39,690 nt of DNA from the NCBI GenBank assembly GCA_023132895.1, contig JAGLXL010000009.1, positions 1 through 39,690 on the forward strand. The letters run 5' to 3'. Under the pieces are notes generated by a model. The model did not search any database, was not told where the DNA came from, and saw only the letters and a list, made by a program, of their open reading frames with translations. Source of the DNA: Nanobdellota archaeon. Lineage in GTDB: Archaea; Nanobdellota; Nanobdellia; Woesearchaeales; JAGLXL01. The position numbers and the translations under genes were made by a program. Positions 1 through 6,558 of the stretch are shown piece after piece (position 1 is the stretch's first letter; the number at the start of each line of letters is the position of its first letter).

Positions 1-2
1 CC

Positions 3-332
3 GATGGTCTTAATTTAAATATTTTACGCGATAATGGCAAGGTAGAGGTATTAGATCAAATTGATCCTCGCGTAAGGAGTATAAGCATGGCTGTTTCTCC
101 TAAAATCGGTGAAGAAATTTTTTATATAGATCAAGAAAAGATAAGGAATCGATCTCTTTCTTGTATTAAAGTTGCAAAACCAGGAAGTGAACCAAGGATT
201 CTGGCAAAGTCTAAATTTCCAATAACCGGATTAGATATAGATTGTGAGGGTAAGTATTTATACTATTCAAAAACCCAAGGAGGAGATGAGCGCGGCTTTT
301 ATCTTAAGTGTAGGAAAATCATTCGTAGCTGA
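3..332 (+). CDS. C-terminal fragment of a predicted beta-propeller-like protein (5' truncated by window edge)
   Basis: The reading frame is open from the left window edge (first complete codon at base 3) to a TGA at 330-332, so only the last 109 residues are visible. An internal ATG at 87 exists, but coding continues upstream of it and it is probably not the start. The visible text reads like propeller blades: short beta-prone segments, such as SKFPITGLDIDCEGKYLYYS (residue about 73 onward), resemble the D-x-x-G-K-x-L-Y-Y blades of WD40/TolB-type repeats. No signal or catalytic motif is visible in this piece. It converges on the nuclease gene, and the 144 bases between them hold no other gene. 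Family assignment is weak. Confidence 0.55.
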   Translation, partial: DGLNLNILRDNGKVEVLDQIDPRVRSISMAVSPKIGEEIFYIDQEKIRNRSLSCIKVAKPGSEPRILAKSKFPITGLDIDCEGKYLYYSKTQGGDERGFYLKCRKIIRS

Positions 333-476
333 GATCAATTAATCTTTTTTCTTTTCCAACATTGCATAGATACTATAAAGGAAAATTAGTGTTCGTCTAA
401 TTATGAATACAAATGTTCAAAAGAACAACCCAAACATATTCTCATTAACTGAGCTTTTTCTAAGTATTGTCATCCC

Positions 477-1277
477 TTATTTCTTAAAACAAAAGTCATA
501 GAAATCACACTGACCTGATGAATATTTACAGAGACCAGACTCTTTTTTAGGGTAGTCTTTGATGTCTTGGCTGGCAGTATTGATGTGGATGCTTCTGATT
601 TCCATCTGAGCGTAATTGAGAAGGTCTTTATCGACTTTGATGTATTTGGGTTTGTATCTGAGGAAATAAATTCCTGCTTTGTGAGGAGTTCTTTTGTATT
701 TGTATTGGTAAAGCAAGGCGTAAATTCCTAACTGCAACCGATAATCTTCACTCATATCAAAATGAGAGCTGGTTTTGTAGTCCATGATGTGGATTTCATT
801 GTCATGTTGTTCGATGGTGTCAATAAAACCCTGGACATTTAATTCTTTGGAAAGGAAATGCTGTTCTCTCAGAGGAGTGAGTTTTTTAAAAATTTCTTTG
901 AAAGAAAGGGAGTCAAAGGATTTGATTTTATTGAAAAAGGATTCCAGCCAATTCAAGAGCATCATCATGGTTTCCTGGAAATAAAATTTCAACTTGTCAT
1001 CAACTAAACCCAGGCTTTTCAATTGCTGGTCGTATTTCTGCCAATATTTGAGAAGGTCATTCTGAACTATTTCTTTTAATTTAAGTTCGTAATTTTGCAT
1101 GTTAATATCGTTGGTGTCAATATCAAAGAAATGTTCCAAGACTTCGTGGGCAATTTTTCCACGGACTAAATGAATAGAAGGTGATTCTGGCAGGCCGACA
1201 ATGTATTTGTAGTAATATTTTCTAGGACACTGCCGGTATAAGATGATTGAAGAAGGGCTCTGCACTCTTTTTTTCAT
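477..1277 (-). CDS. PD-(D/E)XK superfamily nuclease, RecB/Cas4-like with four-cysteine Fe-S signature
   Basis: This 266-residue protein shows the RecB-type nuclease core: H44 in HEVLEHFF, GFID with D153, DYK with D166 and K168, and QLGIYALLYQY with Q182. These match motifs H, I, II-III and QxxxY. C17 (in QCPRKYYY) together with C250, C257 and C263 near the C-terminus form the split four-Cys set that holds an Fe-S cluster in AddB and Cas4. DNA end processing or exonuclease activity is expected from the family, but the substrate cannot be told. There are no cas1 or cas2 genes or CRISPR repeats nearby, so a repair role is more likely than adaptation. I chose the ATG at 1277, preceded by AAGGT; a longer frame to 1391 would be made of hairpin leader sequence. 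Confidence 0.85.
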   Translation of the reverse strand: MKKRVQSPSSIILYRQCPRKYYYKYIVGLPESPSIHLVRGKIAHEVLEHFFDIDTNDINMQNYELKLKEIVQNDLLKYWQKYDQQLKSLGLVDDKLKFYFQETMMMLLNWLESFFNKIKSFDSLSFKEIFKKLTPLREQHFLSKELNVQGFIDTIEQHDNEIHIMDYKTSSHFDMSEDYRLQLGIYALLYQYKYKRTPHKAGIYFLRYKPKYIKVDKDLLNYAQMEIRSIHINTASQDIKDYPKKESGLCKYSSGQCDFYDFCFKK

Positions 1278-1300
1278 AATATTACCTTTAAGTTTTTCTC

Positions 1301-1344
1301 TTAAAAACCTCACGGTTTTTAACCCTTCAAAAACAATTTTGAAG
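1301..1344 (-). repeat. Two adjacent perfect hairpins in the nuclease gene leader
   Basis: Bases 1325-1332 pair with 1337-1344 (8 bp, 4-base loop) and 1301-1309 pair with 1314-1322 (9 bp, 4-base loop). They lie between the predicted transcription start and the chosen ATG of the nuclease gene, and may be a degenerate two-hairpin member of the palindromic family or a leader regulatory structure. Confidence 0.5.
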
Positions 1345-1368
1345 TTTTTAAATGTTGTGTAGGGTTGT

Positions 1369-1424
1369 CTTGTGTGTCTTGTGCACACCAAGACACCAGA
1401 GCAACTTGTTTGCTCTCAGTGTCT
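1369..1424 (-). repeat. Palindromic two-hairpin element, copy A
   Basis: Read on the minus strand, hairpin 1 has the outer stem 1419-1424 with 1391-1396, a 5' TG bulge, an inner 7-bp stem (1410-1416 with 1398-1404) and the 5-base loop ACAAG. Hairpin 2 pairs 1390-1392 with 1369-1371 and 1384-1388 with 1372-1376. The frame CACTGAGA...TCTGGTGT is shared with copy G at 25254-25308 although the stems differ. It sits just downstream of a TATA-like CATTTATAG (about 1430-1438), so it would be at or near the start of the nuclease mRNA. Confidence 0.6.
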
Positions 1425-1488
1425 TGTGCTATAAATGGATTGTTGTTTTGTAATAATGTTTTTATAGACCATAACCATTACCTTTGAT

Positions 1489-1839
1489 ATGAAAGAGAGA
1501 AATCTCTTTAAAATTTCTTTGATTGGAGCAGTTCTTGGTATTGTGATTCTTTATTTGATTGCTTCTGAGATTTCTTTGAGCGAAAGTATGATCAGCAGGA
1601 TAGATGACCTGCCAGAAGGGGAAACTGTTTTAGTCAAAGGAGTGGTTAAAAGAGTGACTAATGTAGAAAAAGTTGCTTTTTTAGATGTGGCTCAAGAAGA
1701 AATTAAGACTATAACAGTGGTTTTGTTTAAGGACAGGGATGTTGAACTTTCTGAAGGAGATTATGTTTTGATTGAAGGCACAACTGAAGATTATGAAGGC
1801 AAGAAAGAGATTATTGGAAACAAAGTTGAGGTCAGGTGA
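1489..1839 (+). CDS. Membrane-anchored OB-fold protein
   Basis: This 116-residue protein has one N-terminal transmembrane helix (about residues 9-28, ISLIGAVLGIVILYLIASEI). After it comes a compact beta-rich domain of about 75 residues with the shape of a single OB-fold: GETVLVKGVVKRV, then strands ending in LSEGDYVLIEGTTEDYEGK. OB-folds of this tRNA_anti/stomatin-like size bind nucleic acid, oligosaccharide or protein, so the ligand is open. A TATA-like TTTTTATAG near 1460-1468 predicts a transcript starting at the ATG. The gene abuts the TctA-type permease in the same direction, with the TGA at 1837-1839 overlapping the next start, so the two are co-transcribed and probably translationally coupled. 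Confidence 0.65.
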   Translation: MKERNLFKISLIGAVLGIVILYLIASEISLSESMISRIDDLPEGETVLVKGVVKRVTNVEKVAFLDVAQEEIKTITVVLFKDRDVELSEGDYVLIEGTTEDYEGKKEIIGNKVEVR

Positions 1840-3044
1840 TGTTTTTAGAGATTATTATTGCGGTTTTTCTGGGGGTATTGGCGGGTTGTATTACCGGCCT
1901 AATTCCTGGAATTCATGTCAATCTAATTTCAATTGTTTTGTTAAGTGCTTCTGGTTATTTTTTAGGGATTGTCGATGGATTTACTTTAGGTGCTTTTATT
2001 GTAGCGATGGCTATTACCCATACTTTTTTAGATACAATTCCTTCTATTTTTTTGGGTGCGCCAGATAGTGATTCTGTTTTAGCTGTTTTGCCAGGGCATA
2101 AGATGCTGTTGAATGGTGAGGGGTATAAGGCGGTGAAATTGACAGTGATGGGAAGTTTGTTTGGTTTGATTTTGTCTTTGATTTTAATTCCTATTTTAAT
2201 TCCAGTAGTAGTGTTTATTTATTCACATATTGAAAATTTAATTGGCTGGTTATTGGTATTAGTGGTCTTGTTTATGCTGTGGAAAGAGAAGAAAAAAATA
2301 TTTTGGGGTTTGTGGCAGTTTCTGCTGGCTGGTATTTTAGGAATGATTGTTTTGAACATGACGTCTTTGAAACATCCTTTACTGGCGATGCTATCTGGAT
2401 TGTTTGGAATTTCAACTTTGATTATTTCTTTGAATTCTAAGGTTAAGGTGCCTAAGCAGAAATTAGATGGAAAGATTAAGTTATCTAAGAGTAAATGGAT
2501 TCGGGCGATTGGCATTTCAATTTTTTCTGGTGGTTCGGTGGCTTTGCTGCCTGGTCTTGGCAGTGCGGCTGCTGGAGTAATGGGCAATGAATTAACTGGC
2601 AACTTAGGTGACCAAGGTTTTTTAGTTTTGATTGGCGGGATTTCAACTGTAAACATGGCGGTTTCTTTATTGACATTTTATGCTTTGTCAAAAGCACGGA
2701 ATGGGGCAATTGTAGTGGTCAAAGAAATAATTATTTCAATTGATTTTATGCAGTTAATTGGTTTGTTGGGGGTTTGTTTAGTGGCTGGTTCAATTGCTGC
2801 TTTCCTGGCTTTGGTGATCAGTAGAAAATTCGCTTCTTTGATTACTAAAATTAATTATAGAGTTTTAGTAACGGTGATTATAGGTTTTGTTTCGGTGTTG
2901 GTTTTTTATTTTTCTGGCTGGTTAGGAGCATCAGTGATGGTGGTTTCAATGTTCATCGGTATGATACCTTCTTTTACTGGTGTTAAGAAATCTTTGAATA
3001 TGGGTTGTTTAATGCTGCCAGTAATGATTTGGTTTTTGGTTTGA
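1839..3044 (+). CDS. Archaeal TctA-family (tripartite tricarboxylate transporter-like) membrane protein
   Basis: This highly hydrophobic protein of about 401 residues has roughly ten membrane segments. It shows the two inverted glycine-proline signatures typical of TctA permeases: GLIPGIHVN near residue 22 and LLPGLGSAAAG near residue 235. In bacteria TctA works with TctB and a periplasmic binding protein. Archaeal relatives commonly stand alone, so the substrate is unknown. The ATG at 1839 overlaps the upstream TGA by one base; a GTG at 1836 is an alternative start. The gene's last ten codons (LPVMIWFLV plus stop) lie in a 37-bp sequence repeated 627 bp downstream, where the same amino acids and a TAA stop are regenerated. 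Confidence 0.8.
   Translation: MFLEIIIAVFLGVLAGCITGLIPGIHVNLISIVLLSASGYFLGIVDGFTLGAFIVAMAITHTFLDTIPSIFLGAPDSDSVLAVLPGHKMLLNGEGYKAVKLTVMGSLFGLILSLILIPILIPVVVFIYSHIENLIGWLLVLVVLFMLWKEKKKIFWGLWQFLLAGILGMIVLNMTSLKHPLLAMLSGLFGISTLIISLNSKVKVPKQKLDGKIKLSKSKWIRAIGISIFSGGSVALLPGLGSAAAGVMGNELTGNLGDQGFLVLIGGISTVNMAVSLLTFYALSKARNGAIVVVKEIIISIDFMQLIGLLGVCLVAGSIAAFLALVISRKFASLITKINYRVLVTVIIGFVSVLVFYFSGWLGASVMVVSMFIGMIPSFTGVKKSLNMGCLMLPVMIWFLV
3006..3042 (+). repeat. 37-bp direct repeat, left copy (at 3' end of the TctA-type gene)
   Basis: The 37 bases here are identical to 3633-3669. The match begins at TGTTTAATGCTGCC and ends at TTTTTGGTTT. This copy codes for the last residues of the permease. Confidence 0.95.
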
Positions 3045-3108
3045 TTTTAAATTTGATTGTTTTTAAGTATAGAAATGATTAAATATTACTTTATGTTTAT
3101 TCTGTTTC

Positions 3109-3639
3109 ATGGTTGAGCAAGATTTTTCTGTGGATAAAAGAAACTTAGATAGGATTTTTGCCAGAGCAATTTTTGGCAGGTTTATTGCAAATGATTCTTT
3201 TAGAATGTGGGGCGACGGGGAAAGTGATTATACTAGGGGATTGGTCCAGGGGGATTGTATCTCCTGTAATTCAAATTGGACTTTTGGAAAATTGATTGAT
3301 GAGACCCCTTCTTATCTAGTAGATATTCTTGAAAAAACTTTTTCTGGCCAAAAGTATCTAACTCATCAAGAGTTTATAGGTGGTTTTTTGGATTTGCTCT
3401 TTGGAAAAGAAGAAAATTTTGAATTCATGAAGTCAGATGAAGCTAACTGTGAAATAGCACAAATTATGCAGGATACAGTCTTAGGATACCAGATGGCTGC
3501 TGTTGATGTTGGTTTTGTGTGGGGAGTTTATGCTTTGCGCCAAGCTGAAGAAAAAAGGCTTGTTACCTTGGCAAAAATAATTGATAGTAAATATCCATGT
3601 GTAGTTTATCATTCTAAAGAAAGAAAAGGCGGTGTTTAA
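3109..3639 (+). CDS. Hypothetical protein carried between 37-bp direct repeats
   Basis: I do not recognise this 176-residue soluble protein. It has no signal peptide or membrane helix. Visible traits are an aromatic and glycine-rich stretch (FRMWGDGESDYTRG, residues about 34-47), a CISC pair near residues 51-54 and a helical second half ending in a basic KERKGGV. The ATG at 3109 lies about 27 bases after the TATA-like box at 3077-3087, as in leaderless archaeal genes. The TAA stop is formed inside the right-hand 37-bp repeat, so the present C-terminus was set by the integration or duplication event. Confidence 0.6.
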   Translation: MVEQDFSVDKRNLDRIFARAIFGRFIANDSFRMWGDGESDYTRGLVQGDCISCNSNWTFGKLIDETPSYLVDILEKTFSGQKYLTHQEFIGGFLDLLFGKEENFEFMKSDEANCEIAQIMQDTVLGYQMAAVDVGFVWGVYALRQAEEKRLVTLAKIIDSKYPCVVYHSKERKGGV

Positions 3640-3669
3640 TGCTGCCAGTAATGATTTGGTTTTTGGTTT
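3633..3669 (+). repeat. 37-bp direct repeat, right copy
   Basis: Exact copy of 3006-3042. Its first bases supply the stop codon of the 3109-3639 gene. The rest would encode the permease C-terminus again, followed by TAA. Confidence 0.95.
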
Positions 3670-3675
3670 AAAGAA

Positions 3676-3966
3676 TTATTTTATATGAGAAAAAGCATCG
3701 TTGCCATAAACCATTTTATCATAAGCTTTGTTAATAACATCTTGGGTAAGGTATTTTGGACTGACTTTCAAAGCTTTTAGTCCATCACAAAATTGTTCTT
3801 CAGTTATAACACCGGCTCCAAAATCCTCATGTAAATCAAAGGCTCTATTAAAAATATCTTGGTTTCTAGCTAGAAAACTAGTTTGCTGAAGAACTCTCAA
3901 GTGTTCATAGTGTCGAGCAGTGCTTCTGACTAAATTGCCAAGTCTTGTTTTGATTTGAGTTATCAT
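3676..3966 (-). CDS. Small hypothetical helical protein
   Basis: This 96-residue, all-helical protein belongs to no family I recognise. The segment DLHEDFGAGVITEEQF loosely resembles a degenerate EF-hand loop followed by a helix, but the calcium-coordinating pattern is incomplete. The ATG at 3966 is preferred over an in-frame TTG at 3981: a TATA-like CTTTAAAT (3991-3998, minus strand) places transcription start at about 3966, giving a leaderless mRNA. It is divergent from the tRNA-Gln gene, and its stop is only 7 bases from the right-hand 37-bp repeat. Confidence 0.6.
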   Translation of the reverse strand: MITQIKTRLGNLVRSTARHYEHLRVLQQTSFLARNQDIFNRAFDLHEDFGAGVITEEQFCDGLKALKVSPKYLTQDVINKAYDKMVYGNDAFSHIK

Positions 3967-3990
3967 TTTAAGTGCGAGCAAGCAGGGGGT

Positions 3991-4024
3991 ATTTAAAGGT
4001 TTGGGTGAAAAGGTTTAAATAATA
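3991..4024. promoter_or_regulatory. Divergent TATA boxes between the 96-aa gene and tRNA-Gln
   Basis: A minus-strand TATA-like box lies at 3991-3998, about 27 bases upstream of the 3966 ATG. A plus-strand GTTTAAATAATA lies at 4013-4024, about 30 bases upstream of the tRNA 5' end at 4049. Both spacings fit archaeal transcription starts. Confidence 0.55.
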
Positions 4025-4048
4025 ATTAGAAAAAAGAAGTTGTTAAAC

Positions 4049-4141
4049 AGCCCCATAGTGTAGTGGACTATCATCTTCGGTTCTGGGCCGAAGGACCTCG
4101 GTTCGAAAGAATATTATATTCCGAATGTCCGGGCGGGGCTA
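4049..4141 (+). tRNA. tRNA-Gln(CUG) with a 20-nt intron in the T-loop
   Basis: The acceptor stem 4049-4055 pairs with 4134-4140 (one A-C mismatch) and A4141 is the discriminator. The anticodon arm has a 5-bp stem and the loop TTCTGGG, giving anticodon CUG. The T-stem is 4097-4101 with 4129-4133. Between them lie 27 bases instead of 7. These fold as a canonical bulge-helix-bulge: a 4-bp helix (4102-4105 with 4122-4125), 3-nt bulges 4106-4108 and 4126-4128, and an intron hairpin 4109-4113 with 4117-4121. Cleavage at the usual bulge positions (after 4107 and after 4127) removes 4108-4127 and restores the loop TTCGAAT, a 73-nt tRNA. CCA is not encoded. A T-run at 4142-4148 follows. Confidence 0.9.
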
Positions 4142-4187
4142 TTTTTTTACCAAAACTTTAAAAAGAGGTTCTTATTTTTGCCTGAAC

Positions 4188-4451
4188 ATGGAAGGAAGAA
4201 TAATCAATTTCAGACGTGGAATAAAAACAACTTACGAGAGACAGATGATTGTTGAAGTTAAAGGTATAGATAATAAAGAAAAAGCTAGTTCTTTAGTCGG
4301 CAAAAAAGCTGTTTGGACAAGTCCTGGAAAAGGGAAAAAACAAATTGTTGGTGTGGTCAGTACAGTCCATGGCGGCAAAGGCGCTTTAAGAGTTGTTTTT
4401 GAAAGAGGCATGCCAGGACAAGCCGTTGGAACAAAAGTAAAGATTGAATAA
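4188..4451 (+). CDS. rpl35ae: 50S ribosomal protein eL33 (L35Ae)
   Basis: This 87-residue basic protein matches the archaeal L35Ae length. It has the expected order: MEGRIINFRRGIKTTYERQM at the start, the middle GKKAVWTSPGKGKKQIVG, and the hallmark end VHGGKGALRVVFERGMPGQA followed by VGTKVKIE. It is a large-subunit component. The frame is open further upstream into the tRNA gene, but homology begins at the ATG at 4188. A TATA-like ACTTTAAAAAG (4155-4165) about 25 bases upstream predicts a leaderless transcript independent of the tRNA. Confidence 0.93.
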   Translation: MEGRIINFRRGIKTTYERQMIVEVKGIDNKEKASSLVGKKAVWTSPGKGKKQIVGVVSTVHGGKGALRVVFERGMPGQAVGTKVKIE

Positions 4452-4462
4452 AAAAAATTCTT

Positions 4463-4612
4463 TTAGCACAAGAAGGAGAGTTTGAAGGGTATTAAAATTC
4501 CTTTATTGGCCATGAAGATAACTGCAACGGCGACAACAATGCCAATCAATAATCCAATAAAGAAAAACTTGGCTTCAATGATTCCCAATTGTCCTTTTTT
4601 TGATTTGATCAT
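4463..4612 (-). CDS. 49-residue membrane protein with class III (prepilin-like) signal
   Basis: This short gene encodes 49 residues. It begins MIKSKKGQLGIIEAKFF, followed by one long hydrophobic helix (about residues 16-36) and a short tail ending in Cys. A charged start, KKG, a glutamine right after the glycine, a nearby glutamate and then a hydrophobic helix are the layout of archaeal class III signal peptides cut by PibD/FlaK-type peptidases. The glutamate sits at +6 rather than the usual +5. The ATG overlaps the stop of the 76-residue gene upstream (ATGA at 4609-4612), so the two are translationally coupled. It may be a minor pilin-like or membrane anchor protein; function is inferred only. 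Confidence 0.6.
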   Translation of the reverse strand: MIKSKKGQLGIIEAKFFFIGLLIGIVVAVAVIFMANKGILIPFKLSFLC

Positions 4613-4839
4613 TTTTTCACCATGTGTTTTAATTTTTTAATTCTTTTGGAAAGGTCTTTGACTAATTTTTCATATTCATTGCGGACTTTGAAGATATTGT
4701 AGCAATGTTTTGGGTGATGTGATTTAGTTGTGCGGTGGTGTCCTTTTACTTTTTTAGAATACCTGTATAAAATAATGCTTTTTTTGTATAATTTAATAGA
4801 ATCATCATAGATTTTTTTAGCTTCTTTGACCGAGACCAT
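4609..4839 (-). CDS. Small basic hypothetical protein
   Basis: This 76-residue, lysine- and histidine-rich, helical protein (KKVKGHHRTTKSHHPKHCYN in the middle) has no recognised family and no membrane segment. The high charge suggests nucleic acid or acidic-partner binding, but nothing more specific. A TATA-like TTTATATATGC on the minus strand (about 4879-4890) lies upstream of the ATG, and a GGTG Shine-Dalgarno-like stretch is just before it. It is first in a two-gene unit with the coupled 49-residue membrane protein. Confidence 0.55.
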   Translation of the reverse strand: MVSVKEAKKIYDDSIKLYKKSIILYRYSKKVKGHHRTTKSHHPKHCYNIFKVRNEYEKLVKDLSKRIKKLKHMVKK

Positions 4840-4981
4840 TTTTTTTCACCTGCTTTTTTTAATAAAGTAAATTTTCTGCATATATAAAGCTTTTGGAAAG
4901 TTTTAGTTTATTGAAGATAGAAATATTTAAATAGAAAAGAATGTTTATTAGCTTAAACTTAAGTTTAAAAACGGTGTTTGA

Positions 4982-6532
4982 ATGAAAAAAAGGTTATTTG
5001 GACTGTTGACATTCTTTTTACTCTCAATTTTCTTTATTTCCTTGTTTTCAACTTCAGTTTTTGCTCAAGACAAAGATATTGGCAGCACACTTACAGATAG
5101 TCTAGGCTGGATTGGCCAGATAGATTTATCAAAAGTTGGTGCTGGTGATATAGAAGCAACTTTCTGGGCCAAAGTATTGATGTGGTTTACTGTCTTTACA
5201 ATCTTTTATTTTGCAGGAACAAGAACAATTTTTCAAGACCAAAAAAGGCTGGCAGGAATATTAGCAGCAATCATTGGCATGTTTGTTATTTTTATTCCGG
5301 CGGACATGTTTAAACAACTTTTCCAAACCTATCAAATTGTTTTTTTAGTAATAATGTATGGTCTTCCTTTGGTAGGTATGATTCTGGGTTTGCATGCTTT
5401 GAAAACCTGGGTTGGCGAAGAACATCCTAAAGCCTATCATATTTCTGCTTTCATATTAACTTTATTGGTGATGTTTGTGATGGCGCAGTTAGAGCAAACT
5501 TTAACTTTTTTTGCAGGCATTGAAGGATTGTTTCAATTTAGAAATTGGATTTCTTTTGCTTATGCTTTCCTGCATATTTTCTTGATTTATCAGTTAGTGA
5601 TGATTTTTGTGGCTAAGAAAGAAGGTGAAGATGAGGAAGAAGGAGCTGTATCTAAGTGGTTAACTAAAACAACAAAATTAGGAGATATGGGAAAGAAGAT
5701 AAGAGCTTTTTGGAGACCTGAATATAAAGCCGGCCGGACGTTAAGAAGAATAACCAAAAAGATGGAAAGGGCTTCAAAGACAATTATTGAGGCTTTAGAA
5801 GCATTGATGGAAGGTTTAGAAGGGCTAAAAGAAAATCCTGAAAACGAAGGAGCAAAGAAAACAATTACTGAATCTATCAATAAAATTATTCCTGCTATTC
5901 GTGAAGAAGTAGCTGCTAAAGAGAATTTTGAAACTTTGAAAGCAAGATTATTGGAATGGAAGACTGGCCAAATGCAAATTGCTAAAAATCTTAAAACCAC
6001 TCTTCAGGAAATGCCTAAATTGTTTAGAGAACAAATAGCAGAGAACGAAGCAAAAATTCCAAAAGCAGCTGACAAGGAGAAAGTGATTCTAGAGAAAAAA
6101 GTTAAATTTATGAAAGAAAAATTATTACCAGAAATAGAAGATGATGTAAAAGGTGATGTTGAAATAGTTGATACTGAATTGAAAATTTTGGAAGGAGAGA
6201 TGATTGATCTTTCAAAAGCTGAAAAAATAATTGAAGTTATTGAGACAATTCTACCTATAACTGTGGCTAATTTGAAAAAAATTGAGGAACATGTCAAAGA
6301 AGCAGAATACAATGAAGGATATGTGTTAGCAAAAGAAACTTTGAAAAACGAGAAAATAATTGAAAAAGATTACGAAATTGTTTTGGACATTATACAAAAA
6401 ATTCGAATTATGATAAGCGCTGAAAGAAAAGAACTTAAAAAGATAATGAGGAAAGTAGCAGGTGGTGCTTTAGATGATTACAATAAAAGACTTAAGGGTA
6501 AAATAGAAGAGTTTAAAAAATTGGTAACGTAA
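4982..6532 (+). CDS. Hypothetical membrane protein with long C-terminal coiled coil
   Basis: This 516-residue protein starts with a cleavable-looking signal (residues 1-28, ending SVFAQD). It then has about five membrane helices between residues 60 and 212 (for example ILAAIIGMFVIFIPADMF). From about residue 215 the chain is a long, highly charged helix rich in K and E, predicted as coiled coil to the end. I recognise no family. The leader contains the perfect 16-bp palindrome TTAAACTTAAGTTTAA (about 4953-4968), close to the predicted transcription start downstream of ATATTTAAATAG. The next gene, 26 bases on, is also a coiled-coil protein, so the pair may form one membrane-tethered filament or scaffold; that is inference. 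Confidence 0.65.
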   Translation: MKKRLFGLLTFFLLSIFFISLFSTSVFAQDKDIGSTLTDSLGWIGQIDLSKVGAGDIEATFWAKVLMWFTVFTIFYFAGTRTIFQDQKRLAGILAAIIGMFVIFIPADMFKQLFQTYQIVFLVIMYGLPLVGMILGLHALKTWVGEEHPKAYHISAFILTLLVMFVMAQLEQTLTFFAGIEGLFQFRNWISFAYAFLHIFLIYQLVMIFVAKKEGEDEEEGAVSKWLTKTTKLGDMGKKIRAFWRPEYKAGRTLRRITKKMERASKTIIEALEALMEGLEGLKENPENEGAKKTITESINKIIPAIREEVAAKENFETLKARLLEWKTGQMQIAKNLKTTLQEMPKLFREQIAENEAKIPKAADKEKVILEKKVKFMKEKLLPEIEDDVKGDVEIVDTELKILEGEMIDLSKAEKIIEVIETILPITVANLKKIEEHVKEAEYNEGYVLAKETLKNEKIIEKDYEIVLDIIQKIRIMISAERKELKKIMRKVAGGALDDYNKRLKGKIEEFKKLVT

Positions 6533-6558
6533 TAAAATTTTTATGAGGTGAAATTAAA

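Larger units (their letters stand above)
3043..3669. mobile_element. Putative 627-bp single-gene cassette integrated at the permease 3' end
   Basis: The interval contains its own TATA-like promoter (GATTAAATATT near 3077-3087), one gene (3109-3639) and, at its right edge, a second copy of the 37-bp repeat. The right copy keeps the permease C-terminal codons in order and ends in TAA instead of TGA. That is what integration at, or duplication of, a gene's 3' end leaves behind. No recombinase is encoded inside. A local tandem duplication followed by replacement of the middle is the alternative. Confidence 0.5.

Noticed and set aside
333-476. Possible small gene between the propeller fragment and the nuclease
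   Set aside because: No start codon with a useful signal or frame of convincing composition. It is a convergent spacer with nothing else visible.
477-1277. Calling the RecB-like nuclease a CRISPR cas4
   Set aside because: There are no cas1 or cas2 genes and no repeat-spacer array in the window. Four-Cys RecB-family nucleases also occur in repair.
1277-1391. N-terminal extension of the nuclease by 38 residues
   Set aside because: The extension is encoded by hairpin leader sequence, has no family match and lacks a ribosome binding site. The ATG at 1277 has AAGGT upstream.
4049-4141. Reading the tRNA as a pseudogene because of its broken T-loop
   Set aside because: The extra 20 bases form an exact bulge-helix-bulge and splicing restores a normal 7-base T-loop, so an intron explains it better.
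4125-4187. An upstream start for eL33 inside the tRNA gene
   Set aside because: The first 21 residues would be encoded by the tRNA 3' part and T-run. Homology, length and a TATA box support the ATG at 4188.
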